DNA of 64,000 nt from Flavobacterium supellecticarium (GTDB lineage Bacteria > Bacteroidota > Bacteroidia > Flavobacteriales > Flavobacteriaceae). Within the stretch, counting starts at the first letter, position 1. Every line of letters starts with the position of its first letter. The DNA lies in contig NZ_SSNZ01000009.1 of NCBI RefSeq assembly GCF_004801375.1, positions 1-64,000 of the forward strand. Direction: 5' to 3'. Positions 18,055-26,902 of the stretch are shown here, piece after piece. Both the position numbers and the translations under genes were made by a program. Below the pieces are notes generated by a model. It was not told the DNA's origin. It was given only the letters and a program-made list of their open reading frames with translations, and made no database searches.

Positions 18055-19055
18055 TGAAGAATATCTCTTTTTTACATCCCGAGTTTTTTTGGCTGTTTTT
18101 GGTATTGCCAGTGGTTATCGCATGGTATTTCTGGAAAAGAAATAAACAGTCGGCAACCTTAAAAATCAGTTCGGTTAAAGGATTTAAAGGAACAACCTCG
18201 ATTTTACCAAAGTTAAAACCGTTGTTGTTTGTACTGCGTGTTCTGGCGTTGAGCGCGATGATTGTCGCTTTGGCGCGTCCGCAGTCGACCGATGTAACCA
18301 ATAAAACCCGTACCACCAGTGGAATCGATATTGTAATGGCAATTGACGTTTCCGGAAGTATGTTGGCCAAAGATTTAAAGCCAAACCGAATGGAAGCGCT
18401 GAAACGAGTAGCTTCTGAGTTTGTAAAAGAACGTCCGAACGACCGGATCGGATTGGTGGTTTATGCAGCCGAAAGTTATACCAAAACGCCGGTAACCAGT
18501 GATAAAGCCGTGGTGCTTGAAGCTTTAAAAGGTGTAAAGTACGACAATGTTTTACAGGACGGAACCGGTATTGGTGTCGGATTGGCAACTGCCGTAAACC
18601 GATTAAAAGATAGTAAAGCCAAAAGTAAAGTGGTAATCCTGTTAACCGATGGTGTGAATAATGCCGGGTTTATCGATCCGAGAATGGCATCCGAAATCGC
18701 GAAAGAATACGGAATTAAAGTCTATACAATCGGAATCGGAACGAATGGAATGGCGGAGTTTCCATATGCCATCGCGCCAAACGGACAATTCCTGTTTCGT
18801 ATGATGCAGGTGGAAATTGATGAAAAGCTGATGAAAGAAATCGCAGCGACCACTGATGGAAAATACTTTAGAGCAACCAGCAATAAGAGTCTGGAAAATA
18901 TCTATAACGAAATCAATAAACTGGAAAAAACCGAAATAGAAGAAATGCGCTATTTTAACTACGATGAGAAATACAGACCGCTTGTATTCCTGGCCTTAGG
19001 CTTACTGGTTTTGGAAATTTTATTACGAAAAACTATTTTTAGAAGTTTTATCTGA
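18051..19055 (+). CDS. batA: BatA-like VWA domain protein
   Basis: This 334-residue aerotolerance protein has an N-terminal membrane region (about 8-25 and 55-80) and a VWA domain with an intact MIDAS motif (DVSGSMLAKDLKP, about 98-110). A C-terminal membrane helix (about 310-328, YRPLVFLALGLLVLEILL) completes it. Bat proteins are linked to aerotolerance and oxidative stress in Bacteroides. It overlaps the preceding gene by 4 nt and lies 2 nt before batB. Confidence 0.9.
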   Translation: MMKNISFLHPEFFWLFLVLPVVIAWYFWKRNKQSATLKISSVKGFKGTTSILPKLKPLLFVLRVLALSAMIVALARPQSTDVTNKTRTTSGIDIVMAIDVSGSMLAKDLKPNRMEALKRVASEFVKERPNDRIGLVVYAAESYTKTPVTSDKAVVLEALKGVKYDNVLQDGTGIGVGLATAVNRLKDSKAKSKVVILLTDGVNNAGFIDPRMASEIAKEYGIKVYTIGIGTNGMAEFPYAIAPNGQFLFRMMQVEIDEKLMKEIAATTDGKYFRATSNKSLENIYNEINKLEKTEIEEMRYFNYDEKYRPLVFLALGLLVLEILLRKTIFRSFI

Positions 19056-19057
19056 TT

Positions 19058-20092
19058 ATGTGGCAATTTGAAGAACCAAAATATTTTTACCTGTTGGGCG
19101 TCATACCGTTTTTGGTAGTCCTTTTCCTGATCAATCTCTATTGGAAACGGAAAAAGCAAAAACAATTCGGTGATCTCGATCTGATTAAAAAATTAAGCCC
19201 GGAGAAATCCATTTTTAAACCGGTATTAAAACTGGTGGTGTTGCTATTGGCATTGGCGGGAATCATTCTGGCTTTGGTCAACCCGAAAATCGGAACCAAA
19301 ATGGAAACCGTAAAACGTCAGGGAGTGGATATCGTTTTTGCCGTGGATATTTCTAAAAGTATGCTGGCGGAAGATATTGCACCCAATCGTTTGGAAAAGA
19401 GTAAACAGTTGGTTTCGCAGATTATCAACCAATTGGGAAGTGACCGTATCGGGATTGTAGGCTACGCTGGAAGTGCCTATCCGGTTTTGCCGATTACAAC
19501 CGATTATAGTGTAGCGAAGATGTACCTGCAAAGTATGAATACCGATATGGTGTCGTCGCAGGGAACTGCATTGTCTGAAGCAATTAAATTGGCAACGTCT
19601 TATTTTGACGATCCGCAAACGAGTAAACTAATCGTGTTGATTTCCGATGGGGAAGATCACGGGGAAGGTTTTGAAGATGCGGTGGAAGAAGCTCAAAAAA
19701 GAAGAATCAAAATCCTGACCATTGGTGTCGGAACCGAAAAAGGCGGGCCGATTCCATTGCGAAATCATGGGAAAATAGAAGGCTATAAAAAAGATTCCAA
19801 AGGCGAAACCGTGGTAACCAAATTATACCCGGAGACTTTGAAAAATATTGCAAAAAGTGCCAGTGGCGGTTATGTGTACGGCGGAAATACCAAAGAAGTA
19901 GTGGAGTTTGTGAAAAACGGATTGGACAATCTGGAAAAAACCGACTTCGAAAGTCAGCAGATAGCCGATTTCCAATCGCAATACCAATGGTTTTTAGGGA
20001 TTGCATTTGCACTTTTATTATTGGACGTTTTCTTGCTGGAACGCAAAACAGCCTGGGTTAAAAAGTTGAATTTATTTAATGAAAAAGAATAA
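19058..20092 (+). CDS. batB: BatB-like VWA domain protein
   Basis: This 344-residue paralogue of BatA has N-terminal membrane helices (about 12-28 and 57-72), a VWA domain with MIDAS DISKSMLAEDIAP (about 95-107), and a C-terminal membrane helix (about 308-326). It is expected to form an inner-membrane assembly with BatA facing the periplasm. The next gene's ATG shares the last base of its stop codon. Confidence 0.9.
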   Translation: MWQFEEPKYFYLLGVIPFLVVLFLINLYWKRKKQKQFGDLDLIKKLSPEKSIFKPVLKLVVLLLALAGIILALVNPKIGTKMETVKRQGVDIVFAVDISKSMLAEDIAPNRLEKSKQLVSQIINQLGSDRIGIVGYAGSAYPVLPITTDYSVAKMYLQSMNTDMVSSQGTALSEAIKLATSYFDDPQTSKLIVLISDGEDHGEGFEDAVEEAQKRRIKILTIGVGTEKGGPIPLRNHGKIEGYKKDSKGETVVTKLYPETLKNIAKSASGGYVYGGNTKEVVEFVKNGLDNLEKTDFESQQIADFQSQYQWFLGIAFALLLLDVFLLERKTAWVKKLNLFNEKE

Positions 20093-20856
20093 TGAAGAAG
20101 TGGTTTAGTTGTTGTTTTCTGTTGTTTTCGTTGGTGATGGCGGCTCAGGTCAAAGACCGGAACTTGCCACGCGGCAATGAAGCTTTCGACGAAAAAAACT
20201 ATTCGGAAGCCGAAGCAGATTATCGTATCTCGCAATCTAAAGTGCCAACACGAGCGACTTCATCCTATAATCTCGGTAATGCCATTTACAGGCAAAACCA
20301 ACCCGGGGAAGCGAAGTTTGCCTATATGAAAGCGATTGAAAACGCCAAAGGAAAAAGGCAAAAGCACAAAGCAATGCACAACCTTGGTAATGTTTTTATG
20401 CTGGAGAAAAACTATTCGGGAGCGGTGGAAGCCTATAAAGATGCGTTGCGAAACAATCCGTATGACGAGGAAACCCGTTATAATTACGCCTTGGCCAAAC
20501 AGAAGTTAAAAGAGAATCCGCCGAAAAATAACAATAAGGACAAAAACAAGGATAAGAATAAAGACAAGCAGGATCAGAAGGATAAGGATAAAGACAAAGA
20601 TAAAGGCGACAATAAAAAAGACCAGAATAAAGATAAAGGTCAGGATAAAAAAGACGATAAAGGCGATCCGAAAGACAAAAACGGAGATAAGGGCGATAAA
20701 GACAAACCGAACGCCCAGCCAAAACCAAGTGGCGCTTCCAAACAACGAATGGAAAACCTCCTGGACGCTTTAAATAATGAAGAGAAAAAAATTCAGGACA
20801 AAGTGAAGGCTAGAGAGGTCAAAGGAAGTCCTGTTAAAAATGAAAAAGATTGGTAA
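20092..20856 (+). CDS. batC: BatC-like TPR protein with Lys/Asp-rich region
   Basis: This 254-residue protein has a signal peptide (LVMAA-Q, residue 19), then TPR helices (about 25-140, with repeats at YNLGNAIYRQ and HNLGNVFMLE). Residues 145-205 are almost pure Lys/Asp/Asn/Gly/Gln, encoded by an 'aaa gat / aag gac' run at 20524-20706. A helical tail follows (QRMENLLDALNNEEKKIQDKV). TPRs probably hold the complex together. The low-complexity part is likely disordered and its length may vary between strains. Confidence 0.88.
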   Translation: MKKWFSCCFLLFSLVMAAQVKDRNLPRGNEAFDEKNYSEAEADYRISQSKVPTRATSSYNLGNAIYRQNQPGEAKFAYMKAIENAKGKRQKHKAMHNLGNVFMLEKNYSGAVEAYKDALRNNPYDEETRYNYALAKQKLKENPPKNNNKDKNKDKNKDKQDQKDKDKDKDKGDNKKDQNKDKGQDKKDDKGDPKDKNGDKGDKDKPNAQPKPSGASKQRMENLLDALNNEEKKIQDKVKAREVKGSPVKNEKDW

Positions 20857-20911
20857 TCGGACAAAAAAGTATACCTTGTCGGACAAACTAAAGTAGTGAC
20901 ACAAAACAACA

Positions 20912-22669
20912 ATGAATAGAGTTATTTTTCTGCTATTATTATGCTTTCAGGGGCTTTTTGCTCAGGTGCAGTTTGAAGCAACCGTGAGTAAGAATACCCT
21001 TGGGATTAATGAACGCCTTCGTATTGATTTTACAATGAACGAAGACGGGGATAATTTCAGCCCACCAGCTTTTGAAGGATTCCGGGTTGTGGGTGGCCCG
21101 AATCAGGCGGTGAGCTATTCGTGGATTAACGGAAAAAAATCATTTAATAAATCCTTTTCCTATTTTCTGATGCCGTTAAAAAAAGGACCGGTCATCATCA
21201 AATCGGCTTCTATCGAAATTGACGGGAAAGTTTATAAAACGAACCCGGTAAAAGTAACGGTTACCAATGCGGTACAGGAAGAAGTAAATCCGTATTATCC
21301 GCAACAAAAAACGGGCGAGGGAATTCATCTGGTAGCCGAAATTTCCAAAACCAATCCGTATATCAACGAACCGATAACGGTGGTGTATAAGTTATATGTG
21401 AGTAACACCGCCAGTGTGCGAAACTGGCGCGAAATGGCCAGTCCAAAATACAACGATTTCTGGAGTCAGAATATCGATATCAAAAAACTGGTTGTGGAAA
21501 ACGGAAAATACAACGGTGAAGACTATCGTTATGTGGTGTTGCGTAAAACGGTGTTATATCCGCAAAAAGCCGGAAAACTCGAAATAGAACCACTTTCACT
21601 CGACATCGAAGTCGACTTGCCAACCGGACGTCGGGATTTCTTCGGACGTATGGAATATGCCAGCGGTAATAAAACGGTTTCGGCCGGAGCCAAATCGATT
21701 AATGTACGCACTTTACCGGAAGCCGGAAAGCCTATCGATTTTACCGGTGCAGTTGGTGATTTCGACTTTAAAGTTACACCATCGAAAACGACCTTAAAAG
21801 CGGGTGAATCACTGAATCTGGTGGTGAGTGTTTCCGGAAAAGGAAACCTGAAATTGTTTAACCTGCCAAAACCGGTAGTGCCAAGTGCGCTCGAAATGTA
21901 CGATCCGGAGCATAAAGAAAAAGTAACTACACCGCTTTCCGGTATGCAGGGCGAAGTGTCGGATGCCTATGCAATCATTCCGCAATACAAAGGAAATTAT
22001 CTGATCAAGCCAATGGTTTTCTCCTATTTCGATCTGAGTGCCAATAAATATAAGACGATCAATTCGCCGGAAATAATGATCAATGTGATGGACGGGCCGT
22101 CGCCAACGTCAGGTGATAATCAGGTGGCTTCGGTAACCGGAAAACAAAATGTGGTGGCAAACGATCAGTTTCAGTTTATCAAACTCAAAACCAATCTGAC
22201 CAGCATCCATCAAAAAGGATTCTTAGGTTCCGGTTTGTTCTATTCCTTATTGGTGGCACCATTCCTGATCATTCCGATAATTGTATTGGCACGTAAGAAA
22301 AAAGAAGCTATCGATGGCGATGTGGTGGGTAATAAAATCCGTCAGTCGAATAAATTAGCCAAACGATTCCTGTCGGAAGCCAATAAGCAAATGGGGAATA
22401 AAGAAGCCTTTTATGTGGCGATGGAAAAAGCATTGCATAATTTCTTAAAAGCAAAATTGCATATTGAAACATCGGAGATGAGTAAGGAAAACATTCAGGA
22501 ATTGCTGTTGTCTAAAAAAGCAACGCCGGAAACGGTTCAAAACTTTTTAGGATTGATGGATAGTTGTGAGTTTGCACGCTATACACCGGCTTCGGTGGGT
22601 ACCATGCAACAGGATTATGATAAAGCTGTAACCGTAATTTCCGGACTGGAAAAACAAATCACGAACTAA
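20912..22669 (+). CDS. batD: BatD-family protein
   Basis: This 585-residue protein has a signal peptide (LFAQ, about residue 17) and repeated Ig/BatD beta domains, with sequences such as LGINERLRIDFTM, VSYSWINGKKS and KAGKLEIEPLSLDIEVDLP. A membrane helix near 440-460 (LFYSLLVAPFLIIPIIVLARKK) is followed by a helical cytosolic tail. It is a periplasmic part of the Bat complex. It lies 55 nt after batC, the largest gap in this operon, and 5 nt before batE. Confidence 0.9.
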   Translation: MNRVIFLLLLCFQGLFAQVQFEATVSKNTLGINERLRIDFTMNEDGDNFSPPAFEGFRVVGGPNQAVSYSWINGKKSFNKSFSYFLMPLKKGPVIIKSASIEIDGKVYKTNPVKVTVTNAVQEEVNPYYPQQKTGEGIHLVAEISKTNPYINEPITVVYKLYVSNTASVRNWREMASPKYNDFWSQNIDIKKLVVENGKYNGEDYRYVVLRKTVLYPQKAGKLEIEPLSLDIEVDLPTGRRDFFGRMEYASGNKTVSAGAKSINVRTLPEAGKPIDFTGAVGDFDFKVTPSKTTLKAGESLNLVVSVSGKGNLKLFNLPKPVVPSALEMYDPEHKEKVTTPLSGMQGEVSDAYAIIPQYKGNYLIKPMVFSYFDLSANKYKTINSPEIMINVMDGPSPTSGDNQVASVTGKQNVVANDQFQFIKLKTNLTSIHQKGFLGSGLFYSLLVAPFLIIPIIVLARKKKEAIDGDVVGNKIRQSNKLAKRFLSEANKQMGNKEAFYVAMEKALHNFLKAKLHIETSEMSKENIQELLLSKKATPETVQNFLGLMDSCEFARYTPASVGTMQQDYDKAVTVISGLEKQITN

Positions 22670-22674
22670 CCGTT

Positions 22675-23418
22675 ATGAAAAAGCTATTGTATATCGTCCT
22701 TTTCGTTTCCCAGGCATTTTGGGCACAGACTGCTTTTGAAAAAGGGAATGACTTCTATAAAAAAGAAAAATACGAAGCCGCGGCCGCCAGTTACGAACAG
22801 GTGGTTCAATCCGGAAAACAATCGGCAGAGTTGTATTTTAACTTGGGAAATGCCTATTATAAGATGCATAAAGTGGCACCGGCTATTTACAATTATGAAA
22901 AGGCGTTGTTACTAAACCCGAAGGATCATGCCGCGCAGACAAATCTGCATTTTGCGCAGAAAATGACCATCGATGAGATTAAAGTTGTGCCGAAAGTTGG
23001 TTTTTCCAAAATGATTAATGATCTGTTGGATGTATTCCATTATGAAGAATGGGCATGGATTGCCGTTGGATCATCTGCTTTTTTTCTGTTGTGTTTTATT
23101 GGTTATTATTTTGCCAGTCAAACTGTAGTAAAGCGAATCTTTTTCTTCGGGATGTTTGTTGTGCTGTTGACGATGCTAATCAGTGTGTCGGCGGCTATTG
23201 CAGAAAAAGATAATTATAATAGCGAACGACCGGCTATTGTTTTTGCTGAGGTTGTTCCGGTGAAAAGCGAACCCAAAGCAACGGCTTCAGATGCTTTTGT
23301 ATTACACGAAGGTGCCAAAGTCTTTGTGATCGAATCGCTCGATAACTGGCGGAAAATTCAGCTGACCGATGATAAAGAGGGTTGGATCGAAAAAGAAGCT
23401 ATAAAAGAATTAAAATAA
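22675..23418 (+). CDS. batE: BatE-like TPR + SH3 protein
   Basis: This 247-residue protein has a signal peptide (FWAQ), TPR repeats (about 18-95), two membrane helices (about 120-142 and 150-172) and a C-terminal SH3-like domain (about 190-247, AFVLHEGAKVFVIESLDNWRKIQLTDDKEGWI) that resembles peptidoglycan-binding bacterial SH3 domains. It is the last gene of the Bat operon, followed by a terminator. Confidence 0.88.
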   Translation: MKKLLYIVLFVSQAFWAQTAFEKGNDFYKKEKYEAAAASYEQVVQSGKQSAELYFNLGNAYYKMHKVAPAIYNYEKALLLNPKDHAAQTNLHFAQKMTIDEIKVVPKVGFSKMINDLLDVFHYEEWAWIAVGSSAFFLLCFIGYYFASQTVVKRIFFFGMFVVLLTMLISVSAAIAEKDNYNSERPAIVFAEVVPVKSEPKATASDAFVLHEGAKVFVIESLDNWRKIQLTDDKEGWIEKEAIKELK

Positions 23419-23792
23419 GATTATAAGATGCCGGTAGTACTACCGGCATTTTTTATACCTTCAAAGCATAACCCAATTGTATTGTATTGGTATTCGTATA
23501 AGAATGCTTTTGAATAACTGTGTCAATATGGGACATGTGTTGGTTGATTTGCGGTCTTTTTGAATTCTAAAAAAGGAACGATCAATGCTAATTGATGCTA
23601 TATTTTGTAAAACTTTGGAATCGCTATCGTGTTTATTATGAGTGCTATATGTGTTTTGAGGTTTCCGAAAATTCCTGATAATACTCCCTACAACCCCTTT
23701 GTAATAAACCGATTGCGATTTATATAGCTAAAAAATATACTAAGGTTACAATAAAATTTTTTGCTTTTTTGTTTGTAACAAAATAGCAAATT
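23419..23792. other. Gene-poor gap after the Bat operon
   Basis: This interval holds the terminator (23428-23454) and an AT-rich stretch. The minus strand is open for 88 codons (23461-23727) but has no ATG, GTG or TTG start, and its 3' end in another frame looks faintly like the end of an outer-membrane beta strand. I see no confident gene here. Confidence 0.6.
23428..23454 (+). terminator. Rho-independent terminator of the Bat operon
   Basis: ATGCCGGTA (23428-23436) pairs with TACCGGCAT (23441-23449) around GTAC and is followed by T residues. Confidence 0.88.
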
Positions 23793-24395
23793 ATGATAAA
23801 AAAAGCATTTTTAACTGCTTTATTGATAGGTGTTTCGGCCTGTTCCAATGATAGCGGTAACAGTAGTCAAAGTAATGACGTGAAAAAATCATTAGAAATG
23901 AAGGTGAAAAACATTATTCAGGAATTGTATGATGATGATGGTAATACAACTGAAGTTATAAAGAATTTTAGCTATGAAAAGGATAAACTGGTTGGTATAT
24001 CCGAATTGTCTGAAATGACAAAGATTGAGCTTGAATTCACGTATACGGGTGATAAAATCACAAAGGCGAACTATCAGGTTGGAACTCCTAGAAGTAAAAG
24101 TGTTACAGGAATTTATGAAGGCGATAAGTTGGTTCGTATTTCAAATGAAAATTATAAAACCGATTATACGTATGAAAAAGGGGTTTTAAAATGCATAGAA
24201 GAATTCTATAAAGGTGGTGATTTATGGCGACTATTACGAAAAGAGACGTTTAAATTTGACCAAAATGGAAATGTAGAAGAGTTACTGATTGGAGAAGTAC
24301 CAGGGTCAAGAATTAAAAAGAAGTATGTTTATGATGATAAAAAGAACCCTTATAGTAATATGACCCCTTACTTTAAATATTTTTTGGAGAAATGA
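23793..24395 (+). CDS. Secreted lipoprotein, N-terminal part of a split gene
   Basis: This 200-residue protein has a lipoprotein signal (LIGVSAC, Cys 17). The rest has repeated 'YEGDKL..I....KTDYTYEKG' units, as in RHS/YD-like secreted proteins of Flavobacteria (DUF4595-type). The frame ends at TGA within ATGA. The next frame, beginning at that ATG, continues the same style of sequence (62 residues), so this is probably the 5' part of one gene broken by a frameshift in the T6 run at 24380-24385. The function is unknown. Confidence 0.7.
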   Translation: MIKKAFLTALLIGVSACSNDSGNSSQSNDVKKSLEMKVKNIIQELYDDDGNTTEVIKNFSYEKDKLVGISELSEMTKIELEFTYTGDKITKANYQVGTPRSKSVTGIYEGDKLVRISNENYKTDYTYEKGVLKCIEEFYKGGDLWRLLRKETFKFDQNGNVEELLIGEVPGSRIKKKYVYDDKKNPYSNMTPYFKYFLEK

Positions 24396-24580
24396 ATCTA
24401 TTAAATCAAAAAAATAATAGCATCAAGGAGGAAGTATACAATAACGAAACCAAGATGGAAGTTTCAAAGACAATTTCTTCCCAGATCGAGTATAATAGCA
24501 GCGACTATCCGGTTGAAAAAAAAAAAATCGATGATAAGAGTGGTAAGTTGCTGTCAAAAATTACAATTACCTATATTTAA
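24392..24580 (+). pseudogene. Frameshifted C-terminal part of the preceding lipoprotein
   Basis: This 62-codon frame overlaps the previous stop as ATGA. Reading it upstream of the ATG gives FFGEMNLLNQKNN, a natural continuation of KYVYDDKKNPYSNMTPYFKY, and its end (IEYNSSDYPVEKKK...ITITYI) is the usual C-terminus of YD-like lipoproteins. Either a real frameshift, a sequencing error in the T run, or coupled translation could explain it. Frameshift or error is most likely. Confidence 0.65.
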
Positions 24581-24714
24581 GTATGATAAATAGAAACCGT
24601 TTTTTGAGACACTACCATAACTATAGTACCGGTAAATTTTTTATCGGTATCGTTGTTTTAATTTAAAAAAATTCACATATTTGTGAAAATAATAATAACC
24701 AATCGAAGGGATCA

Positions 24715-25248
24715 TTACGATGCCGATGAAGTTTCTTTGTCGGCATCGATCGTTTTAAAATCCTCGTACCATTCCTGTACACTTGGGAAAATCAGTTGAG
24801 AGGTTTTCTGAATCGGATTGTAAAACAAAGACTTATCCATCGTTTCCTGCGATAGGAAATAATTATTGATGTTAATTTTCTGGAAAAGATTTAGTAATAT
24901 ACTCAGGATTAAAGCCATTTTTAAGATTCCGAAAACACCGCCGGCAATCGTATTTAACCAGCCCATTTGCGCAAAACTGGCAATTCCGGTAAATAGTTTG
25001 GCTAATAGGATTATGCCCACAACAACGAGGATAAATGTGAGTCCGAAAGCAGTTACTTCAATATACTTCGGATTCCAGGAAACAAGATTCTCGATAAACG
25101 ATCGTACCAGATGCGAAAATTTGATTGCCAGAATAATCCCTACAATCAAAGAGACCAGGGAGGCAAACGCAGTAAACAATCCCTGGCGGAAACCCTGGAT
25201 AAATCCGTATAGTAAAACAGCGGCAAGTAGAATGTCAAAAAAGCTCAT
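24715..25248 (-). CDS. cvpA: CvpA family membrane protein
   Basis: This 177-residue protein has four predicted membrane helices and the typical CvpA opening MSFFDILLAAVLLYGFIQGFRQGLFTAFASLVSLIVG. The open frame runs 15 codons further upstream, but a perfect -7 element at 25267-25274 makes the ATG at 25248 the likely start. CvpA proteins are linked to colicin V production and envelope stress. Here it is divergent from the 118-residue protein gene and has no operon partner. Confidence 0.88.
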   Translation of the reverse strand: MSFFDILLAAVLLYGFIQGFRQGLFTAFASLVSLIVGIILAIKFSHLVRSFIENLVSWNPKYIEVTAFGLTFILVVVGIILLAKLFTGIASFAQMGWLNTIAGGVFGILKMALILSILLNLFQKININNYFLSQETMDKSLFYNPIQKTSQLIFPSVQEWYEDFKTIDADKETSSAS

Positions 25249-25266
25249 GGAGTATAGTGTAAAAAG

Positions 25267-25274
25267 CAAAGATA
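25267..25274 (-). promoter_or_regulatory. -7 promoter element, cvpA
   Basis: On the minus strand this reads TATCTTTG, matching TAnnTTTG, 18 nt upstream of the cvpA ATG. It lies about 30 bp from the divergent element at 25306-25313. Confidence 0.55.
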
Positions 25275-25305
25275 AAAGAAATAAGAAAAGCATAGCGGAA
25301 CTTAG

Positions 25306-25313
25306 TATCTTTG
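25306..25313 (+). promoter_or_regulatory. -7 promoter element, 118-residue protein gene
   Basis: TATCTTTG matches TAnnTTTG, 50 nt before the ATG at 25364. Confidence 0.55.
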
Positions 25314-25363
25314 CAGCTTATTTTTGATAAAACACTTCCGTTGGGAAGTTAAAATGAGATACG

Positions 25364-25720
25364 ATGTCAAGAGACGAACAATTAAAACAGCGTTGGGATA
25401 CGCTGGTCACGATATTATCCGAACGTTTTGCCGATGGCGAAATGTTGGATCTGGATGCAATCATTTACCTGATCGGCGTTCAGGAACTGGGAAAAATTAA
25501 AACAAAATTCAAAAAAGACGAAAAGATCAATCTGATGCATATCGCGATCTGTCGTCTGTTGGAACCCTATGGTTATTATGAATTTTCTTTTTTTGACGAA
25601 GACGGCTGGCCGCATTATACGGTAAAAGAGCAATTACCGCCCTTAAAAGCAGGGGAACAATCGGTGTTGATGAAAGAGGCTATTGTAAATTATTTCCTTG
25701 AAAAAGGATTGATCGAATAA
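25364..25720 (+). CDS. Conserved hypothetical protein (118 residues)
   Basis: A soluble, mostly helical 118-residue protein with no signal peptide. I recognise no named domain. Features: an acidic helix with LDLDAIIYLIGVQELGKIKTKFKKDEKINLMHIAICRLLEPYGYYEF and an aromatic DEDGWPHY stretch, plus a well-formed gene with its own promoter. It sits 102 nt upstream of pheS on the same strand, as a flavobacterial unknown. Confidence 0.7.
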   Translation: MSRDEQLKQRWDTLVTILSERFADGEMLDLDAIIYLIGVQELGKIKTKFKKDEKINLMHIAICRLLEPYGYYEFSFFDEDGWPHYTVKEQLPPLKAGEQSVLMKEAIVNYFLEKGLIE

Positions 25721-25743
25721 AACAAAAAAAGGACAAAAGGCAC

Positions 25744-25759
25744 AATTTACCGGTAAATT
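25744..25759. promoter_or_regulatory. 16-bp perfect palindrome upstream of pheS
   Basis: AATTTACCGGTAAATT is fully self-complementary. It lies 37 bp upstream of the pheS -7 element, a place where a dimeric regulator could bind. Confidence 0.45.
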
Positions 25760-25796
25760 AATCAGCAAAAGCAGTAGAATCTGAATCCAAAATCCG

Positions 25797-25804
25797 TAAA
25801 TTTG
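25797..25804 (+). promoter_or_regulatory. -7 promoter element, pheS
   Basis: TAAATTTG matches TAnnTTTG, 18 nt before the pheS ATG. Confidence 0.55.
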
Positions 25805-25822
25805 CCCTTTATTGACAGAACG

Positions 25823-26842
25823 ATGATTGATAAGATTAAAGAATACATTAGCGAAGCGCAGGCTTTTACTACAGATAATAAAGAAACCCTGGAAACATTC
25901 CGTATCAAGTTCTTAGGAAGCAAAGGCCTCCTGAAAGACTTGTTTGCCGAATTTAAAAATGTTCCCAACGATCAGAAAAAAGAATTCGGTCAGGTGATCA
26001 ACCTATTGAAAACAACCGCGGAAGATAAAGTAAAATCCATTCAGGATGCTTTAGAAAGTAAAGAAGAAACTAAAGGTATTTATGGCGATTTGTCGCGTCC
26101 GGGCGAACCATTGGTGATCGGATCACGCCATCCGATTTCAATTGTAAAAAATCAGATTGTCGATATTTTTTCCAATATCGGATTCAACGTTTCCGAAGGT
26201 CCGGAAATCGAAGACGACTGGCATAACTTTACCGCGTTAAATTTACCGGAATACCATCCGGCGCGCGATATGCAGGATACGTTCTTTATCCAGACCAATC
26301 CGGATATATTATTGCGTACCCATACGTCATCTGTTCAGGTGCGGTATATGGAAGATAATAAGCCGCCAATCCGAACCATTTCTCCGGGAAGAGTGTTCCG
26401 TAACGAAGCAGTGTCATCCCGTTCACACTGTATTTTCCATCAGGTGGAAGGTTTGTATATTGATCAGAATGTTTCGTTTGCCGATTTAAAACAGACCTTG
26501 TTGTATTTTACAAAAGAGATGTTCGGAAAATCGAAAATCCGTCTGCGTCCATCCTATTTCCCATTCACCGAGCCAAGTGCTGAAGTGGATATTTACTGGG
26601 GATTAAAAACCGAAACCGATTACCGTATTACCAAAGGAACCGGTTGGCTGGAAATTATGGGATGTGGAATGGTCGATCCGAATGTTTTGAAAAACTGTGG
26701 CATCGATGCCGATAAATACAACGGATTCGCTTTCGGTATGGGTATCGAACGAATTGCCATGTTGCTATATCAAATCGGAGACATTCGTATGTTCTATGAA
26801 AATGACGTCCGGTTTTTAGAACAATTCAAATCCAGCATTTAA
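25823..26842 (+). CDS. pheS: Phenylalanine-tRNA ligase alpha subunit
   Basis: This 339-residue PheS charges tRNA-Phe together with PheT. It has a coiled-coil N-terminal arm (about 1-90), then the class II core: SRHPISIVKNQIVDIF, GPEIEDDWHNFTALNLPEYHPARDMQDTFF, motif-2 like VFRNEAVSSRSHCIFHQVEGL, and motif 3 GFAFGMGIERIAML. The start is the ATG at 25823; an upstream in-frame TTG lies inside the -7 promoter element and is less likely. PheT is not in the window, as is usual for Bacteroidota where the two are unlinked. A terminator follows. Confidence 0.96.
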   Translation: MIDKIKEYISEAQAFTTDNKETLETFRIKFLGSKGLLKDLFAEFKNVPNDQKKEFGQVINLLKTTAEDKVKSIQDALESKEETKGIYGDLSRPGEPLVIGSRHPISIVKNQIVDIFSNIGFNVSEGPEIEDDWHNFTALNLPEYHPARDMQDTFFIQTNPDILLRTHTSSVQVRYMEDNKPPIRTISPGRVFRNEAVSSRSHCIFHQVEGLYIDQNVSFADLKQTLLYFTKEMFGKSKIRLRPSYFPFTEPSAEVDIYWGLKTETDYRITKGTGWLEIMGCGMVDPNVLKNCGIDADKYNGFAFGMGIERIAMLLYQIGDIRMFYENDVRFLEQFKSSI

Positions 26843-26849
26843 AAAATAA

Positions 26850-26879
26850 AAAAGCGAATAGGTCACACTATTCGCTTTT
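26850..26879 (+). terminator. Rho-independent terminator after pheS
   Basis: AAAAGCGAATAG (26850-26861) pairs with CTATTCGCTTTT (26868-26879) across a 6-nt loop. Confidence 0.85.
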
Positions 26880-26902
26880 ACACTATTATACCCCGTTAAA
26901 AA

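Noticed and set aside
20396..20745. Ile/Phe/Leu-rich minus-strand frames looking like membrane proteins
   Set aside because: The composition is the complement of the Lys/Asp repeat in batC, a codon artefact.
24671..24690. Inverted repeat TTCACA-N4-TGTGAA near 24672-24687
   Set aside because: It sits between convergent genes with only 6-bp arms, so it is not a supportable operator or terminator.
25364..25720. Possible Phe leader peptide before pheS
   Set aside because: No short ORF rich in Phe codons and no terminator/antiterminator pair lies between 25721 and 25822.
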